Assembly (NCBI RefSeq): GCF_028610625.1
Contig: NZ_JAQQWU010000003.1
Span: 313,380-377,379, forward strand
Direction of reading: 5' to 3'
From: Guptibacillus spartinae
GTDB taxonomy: Bacteria; Bacillota; Bacilli; Bacillales; Guptibacillaceae
DNA: 64,000 nucleotides
The stretch's first letter is position 1, and each line of letters opens with the position of its first letter. Position numbers and translations under genes: made by a program. Shown piece by piece: positions 8,688 to 16,560 of the stretch. The notes below the pieces were generated by a model. That model saw only the letters and a program-made list of their open reading frames with translations. It did not search any database and was not told the origin of the DNA.

Positions 8688-9570
8688 AACATTTGGTCGT
8701 CACGGAAAAGAAGGCTTTAAGAATCTTGGACGAAATGGCTGGATGACATTCGCTTCCATTTCTGCCGTTACCGTTACGCTCCTTCTCGTTGGAGTTTGTC
8801 TCGCATTACTACTCAATTTAAATGCATTTGGGGATCAGCTTGAAAGCGATGTTGAAATCAGTGCTTTTATTGATTTAACGGCGAAGCAAGATCAGCAGGA
8901 TGAGTTGAAATCGAGAATTGAAAACATTCCTGAAGTTGAATCCGTTACCTATCAATCCAAAGAAGAAGGATTAGATAATTTAATTGAGAACCTTGGAGAT
9001 GATGGCGAAGTATTCGAGTCGTTAAAGGATGAAAATCCACTTAGTGATGCCTTTCTAGTTAAAACCAATGATCCTCAGGATGTCACAGCGGTTGCTGAAC
9101 AAATTAAGCAGCTTGAAAATGTTCAAGATGTTGAATTCGCAGAAGATACGGTCAATCGCCTTTTTAAAGTTCTGGAAATTGCACGAAATGTTGGACTAGC
9201 GCTTGTTGTAGGATTACTATTTACAGCCATGTTCCTTATTTCAAACACAATTAAACTAACAATTGTTGCCAGAAGTCATGAAATTGAAATTATGAAACTA
9301 GTAGGGGCGACCAATTGGTTCATTCGCTGGCCATTTCTAGTAGAAGGTATTTTGATTGGTATTTTCGGATCGATCATCCCAATTGGGATTCTCATATATG
9401 GCTATTATTATTTAATCGATTTAATAGCTAACCGTTTTCCGACTTTATTTATTGATTTACTACCGGTTACACCGTTTGTCTATCAACTGTCCGGGTTGTT
9501 AATTGTCCTCGGTGTCATTATCGGCGTATGGGGAAGCCTCACATCAATGCGTAAATTCTTAAAAGTTTAA
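8677..9570 (+). CDS. ftsX: FtsX, cell-division ABC transporter permease
   Basis: 297 residues. One transmembrane segment near residues 22-45, a large extracellular loop (about 50-165) that in the family contacts the hydrolase partner, then three transmembrane segments in the C-terminal half. The FtsX core motif SHEIEIMKLVGAT sits between helices 2 and 3. ATG 8677 has AGAGGTGA upstream inside ftsE. The next gene encodes a secreted coiled-coil M23 hydrolase, the expected kind of FtsEX effector. Confidence 0.95.
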   Translation: MKIKTFGRHGKEGFKNLGRNGWMTFASISAVTVTLLLVGVCLALLLNLNAFGDQLESDVEISAFIDLTAKQDQQDELKSRIENIPEVESVTYQSKEEGLDNLIENLGDDGEVFESLKDENPLSDAFLVKTNDPQDVTAVAEQIKQLENVQDVEFAEDTVNRLFKVLEIARNVGLALVVGLLFTAMFLISNTIKLTIVARSHEIEIMKLVGATNWFIRWPFLVEGILIGIFGSIIPIGILIYGYYYLIDLIANRFPTLFIDLLPVTPFVYQLSGLLIVLGVIIGVWGSLTSMRKFLKV

Positions 9571-9622
9571 AAGAAAAAATAAGAGATAAATAGTTTGATC
9601 TATTTTGGGGGAGGAACAAAGA

Positions 9623-10975
9623 TTGAAGCATAAAATATTGGCAACGGCTCTAACACTAACGCTAGGATTAAGTGGACTGTCAGCAGCACTTCCACAAACT
9701 GCTAGTGCGGAAAATCTTGATGATCAGCTTAATAATGTAAAAGAGAAGCAATCCTCAAATCAACAAGAGTTGCAGAAAAAAGAATCTGAACTAGCTGATG
9801 TGAAAGCAGAGCAAGAAGATGTTCAAGCCGAAATTGAACAGCTTAACAAAGAAGTAGCTGAAACTGACGATAAAATCACTGCAAAAGAAAAAGAAATTAA
9901 AGATACTAATGCTGAGATCGATCAACTAAAGGAAGATATCAAAGCGTTAGAAGAGCGTATCGCTGAACGTGATAAGTTACTTAAAGACCGCGTTCGTTCC
10001 ATGCAGCAAAACGGTGGCGGAACGGTTGACTATATGGAAGTTCTTCTTGGTGCAACGGACTTTGGAGATTTAGTTGAGCGCGTTCTTGCATTAAATACGA
10101 TTGCTGATCAAGATAAGAAAATTCTTGAAGAGCACAAAGCGGATAAGGAAGCTGTAGAAGAAAAGAAAGCTCAAGTAGAAGAAAAATTAGCTTCTCTTGA
10201 AGAAAATAAAGCTGAGCTTGAGAACCTTAAACAAGAGCTTGATGCTAAAAAAGCTAAAAAAGATAAGCTAATGAAGTCCCTTGAAGCAGAAGAAGGCGAA
10301 CTTCATAATCATATGATGGATTTAAATGAAACAGCAGAACTTCTTGCTGCTCAGGAAACTGCAGTGAAGCAAGAAATCAAGCGCGCTGAAGAAGCGGCTC
10401 GTAAAGCAGAAGAAGAACGCAAAGCAGCAGCAAAAGCAGCAAAAGAAAAAGCTGAAGCTGAAGCTCAAGCGAAAAAAGAAGCTGCAGCTAGTTCAAGCAA
10501 GTCTAGCAGTTCGAACAGCAGCAGTTCAAACTCAGCACCTGCTCCTACGCCAGCACCAGCACCAGCACCTTCTAGTAGTAACGCATCATTCATTAAGCCT
10601 GCGGCTGGTCCAATCACATCAGGCTTAGGTCGACGCTGGGGAACTTTCCATGCAGGTATTGATATTGCTCAAGGCGGGCAAAATCCAGTCTCAGCTGCAG
10701 CTGATGGAACGGTTTTAAGATCTTACAAATCAGATTCCTATGGTAATGTGGTTTTCCTTACACATAGCATTAATGGCCAAATGTACACAACAGTTTATGC
10801 TCATATGCAAAACCGTGCGGTATCAACAGGTCAAACAGTAAGTCAGGGAACTTACCTTGGAACAATGGGTAACACTGGTCATTCAACTGGGCAACATTTA
10901 CACTTTGAAATTCACAAAGGTTCATGGAACTCCAGCAAGTCAAATGCCGTTAACCCAATGAACTACATTCAATAG
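9623..10975 (+). CDS. Secreted coiled-coil M23 peptidoglycan endopeptidase (PcsB/EnvC-like)
   Basis: 450 residues. Signal peptide (cleavage after TASA), then a long acidic coiled coil (about 30-290) with heptad-rich Glu/Lys/Leu. A low-complexity Ser then Ala-Pro linker (about 290-325) leads to a LytM/M23 zinc peptidase domain. HAGIDIA (HxGxD zinc ligands) and HLHFE (HxH) are intact, so the domain should be active. TTG 9623 follows GGGGAGGAAC; the earlier in-frame TTG 9605 overlaps that site. The 35-base gap to ftsX implies cotranscription. The coiled coil plus hydrolase next to ftsEX is the architecture of FtsEX-controlled hydrolases such as EnvC (M23 fold) and PcsB/CwlO (other catalytic folds). 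The partnership is inferred. Confidence 0.9.
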   Translation: MKHKILATALTLTLGLSGLSAALPQTASAENLDDQLNNVKEKQSSNQQELQKKESELADVKAEQEDVQAEIEQLNKEVAETDDKITAKEKEIKDTNAEIDQLKEDIKALEERIAERDKLLKDRVRSMQQNGGGTVDYMEVLLGATDFGDLVERVLALNTIADQDKKILEEHKADKEAVEEKKAQVEEKLASLEENKAELENLKQELDAKKAKKDKLMKSLEAEEGELHNHMMDLNETAELLAAQETAVKQEIKRAEEAARKAEEERKAAAKAAKEKAEAEAQAKKEAAASSSKSSSSNSSSSNSAPAPTPAPAPAPSSSNASFIKPAAGPITSGLGRRWGTFHAGIDIAQGGQNPVSAAADGTVLRSYKSDSYGNVVFLTHSINGQMYTTVYAHMQNRAVSTGQTVSQGTYLGTMGNTGHSTGQHLHFEIHKGSWNSSKSNAVNPMNYIQ

Positions 10976-11052
10976 TAATTTATTTCTTTCCCCTCACATG
11001 ATGAGATGGAAACATAATGAAAACAACTGAATCATATAGTACAATAAGATGA

Positions 11053-11096
11053 AAAGGCATCGCATCGTTATGATGGGGTGCCTTTTCCTTCAAATC
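11053..11096 (+). terminator. Probable terminator after the M23 hydrolase gene
   Basis: Imperfect 11-bp stem GGCATCGCATC / GATGGGGTGCC flanked by AAAA and TTTTCC. Confidence 0.5.
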
Positions 11097-11112
11097 AGAA
11101 GAGGTGAGTACA

Positions 11113-12558
11113 ATGAGGATACAGGGGAAAGTTGTCGCTTTGCTGGTCTTGGTCGCCCTGGTCATCGGTTCAGGTGGTACATATGCGGCATTTGCGTTAT
11201 TTCAGGACGAGCCTGAAGGAAGCGCTCAATCTTTAACTCTTGGATCAGGAAATGAAATAGAGTCAGAAGAGTTAACGAAAATTAATAAAGCTTACGAGTT
11301 AATCAAAGATCGCTATGTAAAAGATGTTGATCAAAAAGATCTGTTAGATGGAGCCATTAAAGGGATGGTGGATACGCTAGAAGATCCTTATTCTGTGTAT
11401 ATGGATCCAAAAACAGCGGAGCAATTTAGCCAGTCACTTGGTTCCTCTTTTGAAGGAATTGGGGCAGAAGTCAATATGACGGATGGAAGGGTGACAATTG
11501 TTTCTCCGTATAAAGACTCTCCTGCGGAGAAAGCAGGTCTACGTCCGAAAGACAAAATTATGACAATCGATGGTGAAAGCACTGAGGGTCTAGATTTATA
11601 TGATGCGGTATTAAAGATTCGTGGCGAAAAAGGTACGGTCGTTAAACTAGGAGTCCAACGTCCAGGAGCTTCAGAGGTTATGACTGTAGAAGTAACGCGT
11701 GATGAAATTCCGATCGAAACGGTGCATGCAAAAACCATCGAAGAAAATGGAAAGACAATCGGAGTCTTACAAGTAACGTCCTTTTCGGAAGATACGGCTA
11801 AAAGCTTTTCGAAAGAATTAGGAAAATTGGAAGATCAAGGGATTGACGGTCTTGTCCTCGACGTTCGTAATAACCCTGGTGGTCTTTTAAATGTCGTTTC
11901 AGATATGGCTGAGGAGCTTATCCCAAATGATAAGCCTTATGTCCAAATTGAAGATCGTGAAGGTGAAAAGCAGGGATCAGTTTCGTCACTTGAAGAGAAA
12001 AAAGACTATCCAATCGTAGGATTGATCGATCGCGGTAGCGCATCAGCTGCAGAAATCCTAGCCGGTGCCCTTAAAGAAGCAGGCGGCTATGATTTAGTCG
12101 GAGAAACGTCCTTTGGTAAAGGAACGGTTCAATCGACAGTTGATCTCGGAGATGGCAGTAATATTAAACTCACCATGTTTAAATGGCTAACTCCAGACGG
12201 AAATTGGATCCATAAAAAAGGAATTGAGCCTACGGTTGAGGCGAAGCAACCTGATTATTTCTATGTAAATCCATTATCTGCTGAAAAAACACTAACGTTT
12301 GACCAAAACAACGAACAAGTGGAATCAGCACAAGTAATGTTAAAAGGTCTTGGATTTGAACCAGGTCGTAAAGACGGTTACTTCAGTGAAAAAACAGTTA
12401 CAGCTGTAAAAGCCTTTCAACGTTCGAATGATTTAAATGTGACAGGTAAAATAGACGAAAAAACGGCTCAGAAACTTCAGGAGAATATCATAGAATCTAT
12501 TCGTAATTCTGAAAATGATGTGCAGCTCGAAACAGCTGTTGAACTTCTTATAAAATAA
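11113..12558 (+). CDS. ctpB: CtpB, carboxy-terminal processing protease (S41)
   Basis: 481 residues. N-terminal signal/anchor (about 8-28), a PDZ domain (about 95-185), and the S41 catalytic domain with nucleophile region GSASAAE and the general-base lysine in FGKGTVQS. A peptidoglycan-binding type 1 domain follows at the C-terminus (about 400-470, LGFEPGRKDGYFSEKT). In B. subtilis CtpB cleaves SpoIVFA to help activate pro-SigK processing, so it acts in the intermembrane space during sporulation. ATG 11113 has AGAGGTG ahead; GTG 11104 is an unlikely alternative. Position after ftsEX and before minJ agrees with B. subtilis. Confidence 0.94.
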   Translation: MRIQGKVVALLVLVALVIGSGGTYAAFALFQDEPEGSAQSLTLGSGNEIESEELTKINKAYELIKDRYVKDVDQKDLLDGAIKGMVDTLEDPYSVYMDPKTAEQFSQSLGSSFEGIGAEVNMTDGRVTIVSPYKDSPAEKAGLRPKDKIMTIDGESTEGLDLYDAVLKIRGEKGTVVKLGVQRPGASEVMTVEVTRDEIPIETVHAKTIEENGKTIGVLQVTSFSEDTAKSFSKELGKLEDQGIDGLVLDVRNNPGGLLNVVSDMAEELIPNDKPYVQIEDREGEKQGSVSSLEEKKDYPIVGLIDRGSASAAEILAGALKEAGGYDLVGETSFGKGTVQSTVDLGDGSNIKLTMFKWLTPDGNWIHKKGIEPTVEAKQPDYFYVNPLSAEKTLTFDQNNEQVESAQVMLKGLGFEPGRKDGYFSEKTVTAVKAFQRSNDLNVTGKIDEKTAQKLQENIIESIRNSENDVQLETAVELLIK

Positions 12559-12593
12559 TCGTAAGAAGGAATTGAACAGTTAATGTCGAAGCT

Positions 12594-12625
12594 ATTCCGC
12601 AGGAAAACCTGCGGAATTTTTTTCG
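12594..12625 (+). terminator. Terminator after ctpB
   Basis: 10-bp perfect stem ATTCCGCAGG / CCTGCGGAAT with AAAA loop, followed by a 6-7 T run. Confidence 0.92.
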
Positions 12626-12723
12626 AATTCTTAACGTTGCAGGAGACAATGAGCGATTATAAAACCGTTGTAAATTAATTTTTCCTTTTTGAAAATAGGA
12701 ACTTAAGCATGGAGGATTACTAA

Positions 12724-13914
12724 ATGGACACTATTGGCCTATCGCTACTTAAGGGGATCATGAGTTTTTTTCTTCACCCCCTTACGTATATCACCATCAT
12801 CGGAGCTTTCATACTTGGCCGTTCACGAGTCAAACGTGACCGAAGAGATTTTCATACAAGAGTTCACGATGTTTTAGACGACGTTATTTTTGCGATCGTC
12901 CCAAGTTTAATGATTGGAGCTGTCTTTTTACTTCTAAATCTCTTTTTAGGTTTAACGGTTCCTTTAAGTGCGACTGTAGCCATGAGTATTGCAGCACTTT
13001 TGCTTATACTCACGGGTCAAATACGATTTTTATCGCCTGCCTTTGTTATGATTCTTCCTGTTTTGGCGGCAATGTTTTACACGCCTAGGGACTTTGGTAA
13101 TAAAACCCTGAATCAAATACAAGAAGGAATTGGATCGACTTCGTTAATAGCACTTGCTCTCTTAGTTGGATTTCTTGTTTTTATAGAAGGTTATTTAATT
13201 GCTACGAACGCTGGTAAACAAACATCACCAAGACTTGTTAAAAGTAAAAGAGGCAAAATAGTTGGTTCACATGAGATGCAGAGAATATGGTTATTACCGC
13301 TTTTTCTTTTTCTACCCGTTGGCAATGTGGAAGCACTCTCGTGGTGGCCGCTTCTTCATTTTGGAGAGCAGACATATACCTTTTTGTTATTGCCATTTCC
13401 AATCGGTTTTCGAAAGCTGATTCATCACGCGCTACCTCTTCCTGAAATGAGAACAAATGGTAGACAAGTTTCTCTTATTGGAGCTGGAACAGTAATTATT
13501 GGTCTGATTAGTTATTTTCTAGACAATCAGTGGGTCGCTTTAGCTGCCATTGGATTTGTTATTGTGGGGCGAGCAAGTATATTGCTTCTTCATCGTGGCA
13601 AGAACAAGCCTGCGTATTTCAATGAGCGAAATGAAGGACTTGTGATCTTGGGTATTCTTCCAGGATCTCCTGCAGATCAAATGAGCTTACAAGTGGGGGA
13701 AGTGATTTCAAAAGTAAATGGTCTTTCGTTAGGAAAAGGCGTCGACTTTTATACAGCACTTCAACGAAATGCAGCTTTTTGCAAATTAGAGGTTCTGGAC
13801 ATTAATGGGGAAGTCAGGTTTGAACAAAAAGCGCTTTACAACAATACCCATCATGAACTTGGTTTATTGTTCGTGAAAGATCATCGCTTTGAAGAGCAAG
13901 AAGAAGCTCAATAA
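12724..13914 (+). CDS. minJ: MinJ, polar topological determinant of cell division
   Basis: 396 residues, nearly the length of B. subtilis MinJ. About six to eight hydrophobic segments fill the first 300 residues. A C-terminal PDZ domain (about 300-375) contains GILPGSPADQMSLQVGEVI. MinJ bridges DivIVA and MinD at poles and septa and so keeps Z-rings from re-forming there. The N-terminal pattern (FFLHPL, then a basic RVKRDRRDFHTR stretch) and the place after ctpB support the name over a generic PDZ membrane protein. B. subtilis has swrA between ctpB and minJ; it is not present here. Confidence 0.88.
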   Translation: MDTIGLSLLKGIMSFFLHPLTYITIIGAFILGRSRVKRDRRDFHTRVHDVLDDVIFAIVPSLMIGAVFLLLNLFLGLTVPLSATVAMSIAALLLILTGQIRFLSPAFVMILPVLAAMFYTPRDFGNKTLNQIQEGIGSTSLIALALLVGFLVFIEGYLIATNAGKQTSPRLVKSKRGKIVGSHEMQRIWLLPLFLFLPVGNVEALSWWPLLHFGEQTYTFLLLPFPIGFRKLIHHALPLPEMRTNGRQVSLIGAGTVIIGLISYFLDNQWVALAAIGFVIVGRASILLLHRGKNKPAYFNERNEGLVILGILPGSPADQMSLQVGEVISKVNGLSLGKGVDFYTALQRNAAFCKLEVLDINGEVRFEQKALYNNTHHELGLLFVKDHRFEEQEEAQ

Positions 13915-13927
13915 TTATTGAACGGTA

Positions 13928-13962
13928 AAGAAGAAGGGTCCCATACCTTCTTCTTTTTTTTT
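13928..13962 (+). terminator. Terminator after minJ
   Basis: 10-bp stem AAGAAGAAGG / CCTTCTTCTT continuing into an eight-T tract. Confidence 0.88.
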
Positions 13963-14128
13963 GAGCACGAGCATCTCATAAAATGAGGTAAAAAAATAAA
14001 ACATCTAATTACGAAAAACCTCTTAACTTTCTATGCCGATTTGTTATAGGTTCTATTCAAGAAATATATGGAAGTGAAAAAAACGGCTAAATGCCTGTAT
14101 GGTTGCGTTTACAGAGATTTTGACAGTC

Positions 14129-14157
14129 TTGTTCGTATAGAAATCACTTGCTACAAT
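14129..14157 (+). promoter_or_regulatory. Candidate promoter of the Rok-like gene
   Basis: TTGTTC (14129-14134), 17 bases, TACAAT (14152-14157). It lies inside the longest possible reading frame and so supports the downstream ATG 14191 as the real start. Confidence 0.55.
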
Positions 14158-14190
14158 TTGATCATTCTTAACGTAAAGGAGCATGTCATT

Positions 14191-14535
14191 ATGACTGGAG
14201 AAACTCAGCTACAACAGCAATTGATGGATCTCAACGCGAGAGAAATGAAGTTGCTTCAAAAGTTTGAAATAGAACGTGAAACGATTATGAGTCAAATGAA
14301 TGGCAGCACTTCGGCAGTAACAGATGCACCCACTAAGGAAGTTGTTGAAATTCTAGAGCGGTCACAAGTTGGGATGGGACCCCTTTACCTCTCTGATCTA
14401 CTTGAGAAGCATTATGGCATTGCCATTTCAAAGTCAGCGGTTTTTAATATCCTTATGAAACTTGCTGAATCGACAGAATATCCAATCAGTCGGATTAGCG
14501 AAAGATGCTTTAAATATACGGCTAAAGTTATTTAG
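14191..14535 (+). CDS. Rok-like winged-helix DNA-binding protein
   Basis: 114 residues from ATG 14191, preceded by AAAGGAG; a longer in-frame start at 14068 has no ribosome-binding site and would contain the promoter. The N-terminal 35 residues (QQLMDLNAREMKLLQKFEIERETI) closely resemble the oligomerising start of B. subtilis Rok. The C-terminal 50 residues (LSDLLEKHYGI..ISKSAVFNILMKLAE) fit the Rok winged-helix DNA-binding domain. The long charged linker of Rok is largely missing, so it resembles a short sRok form. Rok proteins silence AT-rich, often foreign DNA and repress comK. The assignment is from remembered sequence similarity and needs a profile search. Confidence 0.6.
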   Translation: MTGETQLQQQLMDLNAREMKLLQKFEIERETIMSQMNGSTSAVTDAPTKEVVEILERSQVGMGPLYLSDLLEKHYGIAISKSAVFNILMKLAESTEYPISRISERCFKYTAKVI

Positions 14536-14612
14536 TAATAAAGCAATTTGTTCATGTACGTTTCCATTTAAAGCATGAACAGCTGCTTTCAAAAGAAAGA
14601 GAGTGATTTAAA

Positions 14613-15167
14613 ATGAACCATGTATCAGAAAGTAACAACATGAAGTCAACGAATGAGTCTAGAACGGCGAAAGCGACAGTCGTGAACCCAACTCATACGA
14701 ATATTCATGGCACATTGTTTGGAGGTCAATTAATGGCCTTTATTGATGATGTTGCTCTCATTTCAGCAACTCGTCATTCAAGAAGACCTTGTGTAACAGC
14801 TTCAACCGATTCAGTCGATTTCCTTCATCCGATTCATCAGGGAGATATCGTCTGTCTTGAATCGATGGTAACCTGGACGCATAAAACATCGATGGAAGTT
14901 TTTGTGAAGGCTATTGCCGAGAAGATGTTCACCGGTGAACGTCATGTGTGTGCAACAGCGCTACTCACTTTCGTTGCTCTTGATGAAGAAGGAAACCCGG
15001 TTGAAGTACCAGGTGTTTATCCTGAAACGGAAGAAGAAAAATTCTTGAATGAAACAGCTGCTGAACGTAAAGAGCTTCGTAAAGGAAGAAAAGGCGAGAG
15101 TCGAAAGTTAGCGCGTGAATTCGGAACGCCCAAACCATGGGATGCTGCTCAATTTACTGAAGTTTAA
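14613..15167 (+). CDS. Acyl-CoA thioesterase, hotdog fold (YkhA-like)
   Basis: 184 residues. The hotdog helix signature is clear near residue 32: THTNIHGTLFGGQLMAFIDDVA, with the conserved Asp in FID. A CoA-contacting region follows with CVTASTDSVDFLHPI. This is the BACH/YciA-type family that hydrolyses medium- to long-chain acyl-CoA. The C-terminal 35 residues are lysine/arginine/glutamate-rich, as in YkhA. Start at ATG 14613 with AAAGAGAGTG upstream; ATG 14640 is a possible alternative. It is not cotranscribed with any obvious pathway partner. Confidence 0.88.
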   Translation: MNHVSESNNMKSTNESRTAKATVVNPTHTNIHGTLFGGQLMAFIDDVALISATRHSRRPCVTASTDSVDFLHPIHQGDIVCLESMVTWTHKTSMEVFVKAIAEKMFTGERHVCATALLTFVALDEEGNPVEVPGVYPETEEEKFLNETAAERKELRKGRKGESRKLAREFGTPKPWDAAQFTEV

Positions 15168-15195
15168 AAAGATAAAATCCCTACTCATCATAGCT

Positions 15196-15230
15196 TTCTC
15201 TCCCCATCTTGTTGTAAGATGGGGAGAGAA
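15196..15230 (+). repeat. Perfect 15-bp inverted repeat upstream of csbA
   Basis: TTCTCTCCCCATCTT (15196-15210), loop GTTGT, then its exact complement (15216-15230). There is no T-run on either side, so it is not a standard terminator. It ends 26 bases before the csbA start. Confidence 0.85.
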
Positions 15231-15256
15231 GTGCTTAGAGAGGGGAACTTATTCTT

Positions 15257-15487
15257 ATGCAAGGAATTTTAATTGCTTTATTCGTTCCAGCAATTATCAT
15301 GATCGTGTTTACACGAGTGACATATAACACATACGTCAGCTTTGGTTTAACGATATTATTTATGTGGGCTGTTTTTGGTGGGATTGATCATCCCATTCAC
15401 CTCATCTTAATAACGGTCTTGTCTTCACTCATAGGTTTTTATTTTTCAATGCAAACGCAAAAACAAAACAAGAAAAAGATGAAGTAG
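15257..15487 (+). CDS. csbA: CsbA, small stress-associated membrane protein
   Basis: 76 residues with two to three transmembrane segments and a basic, lysine-rich tail. The motif FTRVTYNTYVS near residue 18 matches the conserved part of CsbA, a SigB-controlled membrane protein of unknown function found next to uvrB in B. subtilis. RBS AGAGGGGAA precedes ATG 15257. I could not find a convincing SigB promoter here. A TauE-type gene on the other strand separates it from uvrB. Confidence 0.78.
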   Translation: MQGILIALFVPAIIMIVFTRVTYNTYVSFGLTILFMWAVFGGIDHPIHLILITVLSSLIGFYFSMQTQKQNKKKMK

Positions 15488-15521
15488 CGTCTATTCCAAA
15501 AAGAATAGGCGCTTCTTTTTC
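15487..15521. terminator. Bidirectional terminator between csbA and the TauE-type gene
   Basis: 10-bp stem GCGTCTATTC (15487-15496) / GAATAGGCGC (15503-15512), with TTCTTTTT on the plus side. The stem overlaps the last codons of both convergent genes. Confidence 0.75.
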
Positions 15522-16357
15522 GTACAATACTGGTAAAGAAAGAGAACGCTTAATGTCACGATATAACCGCTCAGAAGCAGAAGTCCAGACGTTGCGTGAT
15601 GGAGGAGCTTGAATAGGATACTAATCATTGTGAAGAAATAAAGCGCAGCTAACAATTTTTTCATCACTTCCTCAGAGAAAAAAGCTGTCATTCCTGCCCC
15701 AAATCGTGCTCCAACCACTGCTCCAATAACAAGAAGGATGGCTAGTGTAAGGGGGATGGTGACAGTCTGGATATAGGAAAAGAAGCCTGTTGATACAATG
15801 AAAAAGATTGAGGTAAGCGATGTACCAACGGCAAGTCGAGCTGGTATGCGCAAAACATTGATTAATAATGGCACCATAACAAAGCCTCCGCCTACACCAA
15901 GGATGGATGAAATAAACCCGCCTAGTAAGCCGATTAAAATTGTTCGAAGAAGGGAAATGGAAGAAGTAACGCTATTTTGTCCTTTATGCGGGGTTTTTGA
16001 AAGCATCGAAATGGAGAAGTATCCCAAAAGAAACAAATATAAAATAGAAATCACGGTATCATCGAGGCCATTTTCGGTTAAGTAAAGAATAACTGGATTA
16101 GCAAGCTGTGTACCAAACATGCCACTGATCGCTAAGAAAATCGTTGTTTTTAGAAGGATATTCTTGCTTTGTATGTATGTTAGTGCACCTGAAATGGACG
16201 TGCTCATACTATAAAGTAAACTGATTGTTATGGCCATTGCTGGAGGATAACCAAGTAAGAGGAGAATCGGGGTAAGAAGAAAGCCGCCCCCTACACCAAA
16301 AAAACCTGAGATCGCCCCAATGGCTAAGCCAGCTGGTAATGCGAATAGAAGTAGCAA
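15491..16357 (-). CDS. TauE/SafE (TSUP) family anion exporter
   Basis: 288 residues, about eight transmembrane helices in two repeated halves. Each half has the family motif: GAISGFFGVGGGFLLTP near residue 15 and GFISSILGVGGGFVMVP near 155. These proteins export sulfite, sulfoacetate or other sulfur-containing anions; the substrate cannot be told here. The start is TTG 16357 on the minus strand, with AAAGGAG 8 bases upstream. The gene points against its neighbours and splits csbA from uvrB, so it is probably a lineage-specific insertion. Confidence 0.88.
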   Translation of the reverse strand: MLLLFALPAGLAIGAISGFFGVGGGFLLTPILLLLGYPPAMAITISLLYSMSTSISGALTYIQSKNILLKTTIFLAISGMFGTQLANPVILYLTENGLDDTVISILYLFLLGYFSISMLSKTPHKGQNSVTSSISLLRTILIGLLGGFISSILGVGGGFVMVPLLINVLRIPARLAVGTSLTSIFFIVSTGFFSYIQTVTIPLTLAILLVIGAVVGARFGAGMTAFFSEEVMKKLLAALYFFTMISILFKLLHHATSGLLLLSGYIVTLSVLFLYQYCTKKKRLFFLE

Positions 16358-16477
16358 TGATAAAACTCCTTTTTAGTAAAGCTAGTTTGTGAAAGGTAGT
16401 ATTAAAATCCAATCAATCTACCCTTAACAGCATACAACAGTTATTTCAGAAGAGAAATAGCAGCAAAAAAATAAATG

Positions 16478-16528
16478 CGAATATCAGTTCGCTTTAATTG
16501 AAGTTTTCACTAGTGTTTGTGCTATAAT
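16478..16528 (+). promoter_or_regulatory. LexA (SOS) box and promoter of uvrBA
   Basis: CGAAT-ATCA-GTTCG at 16478-16491 matches the Bacillus LexA/DinR operator CGAAC-N4-GTTCG at nine of ten positions. It lies just upstream of TTGAAG (16498-16503) and a consensus -10 TATAAT (16523-16528). Confidence 0.82.
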
Positions 16529-16560
16529 AAATGACAGGAATGTGAAGAACGGAGGCGAAG

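Noticed and set aside
14068-14190. 41-codon N-terminal extension of the Rok-like protein
   Set aside because: No ribosome-binding site, composition unlike the rest, and it contains a promoter; ATG 14191 has a good site.
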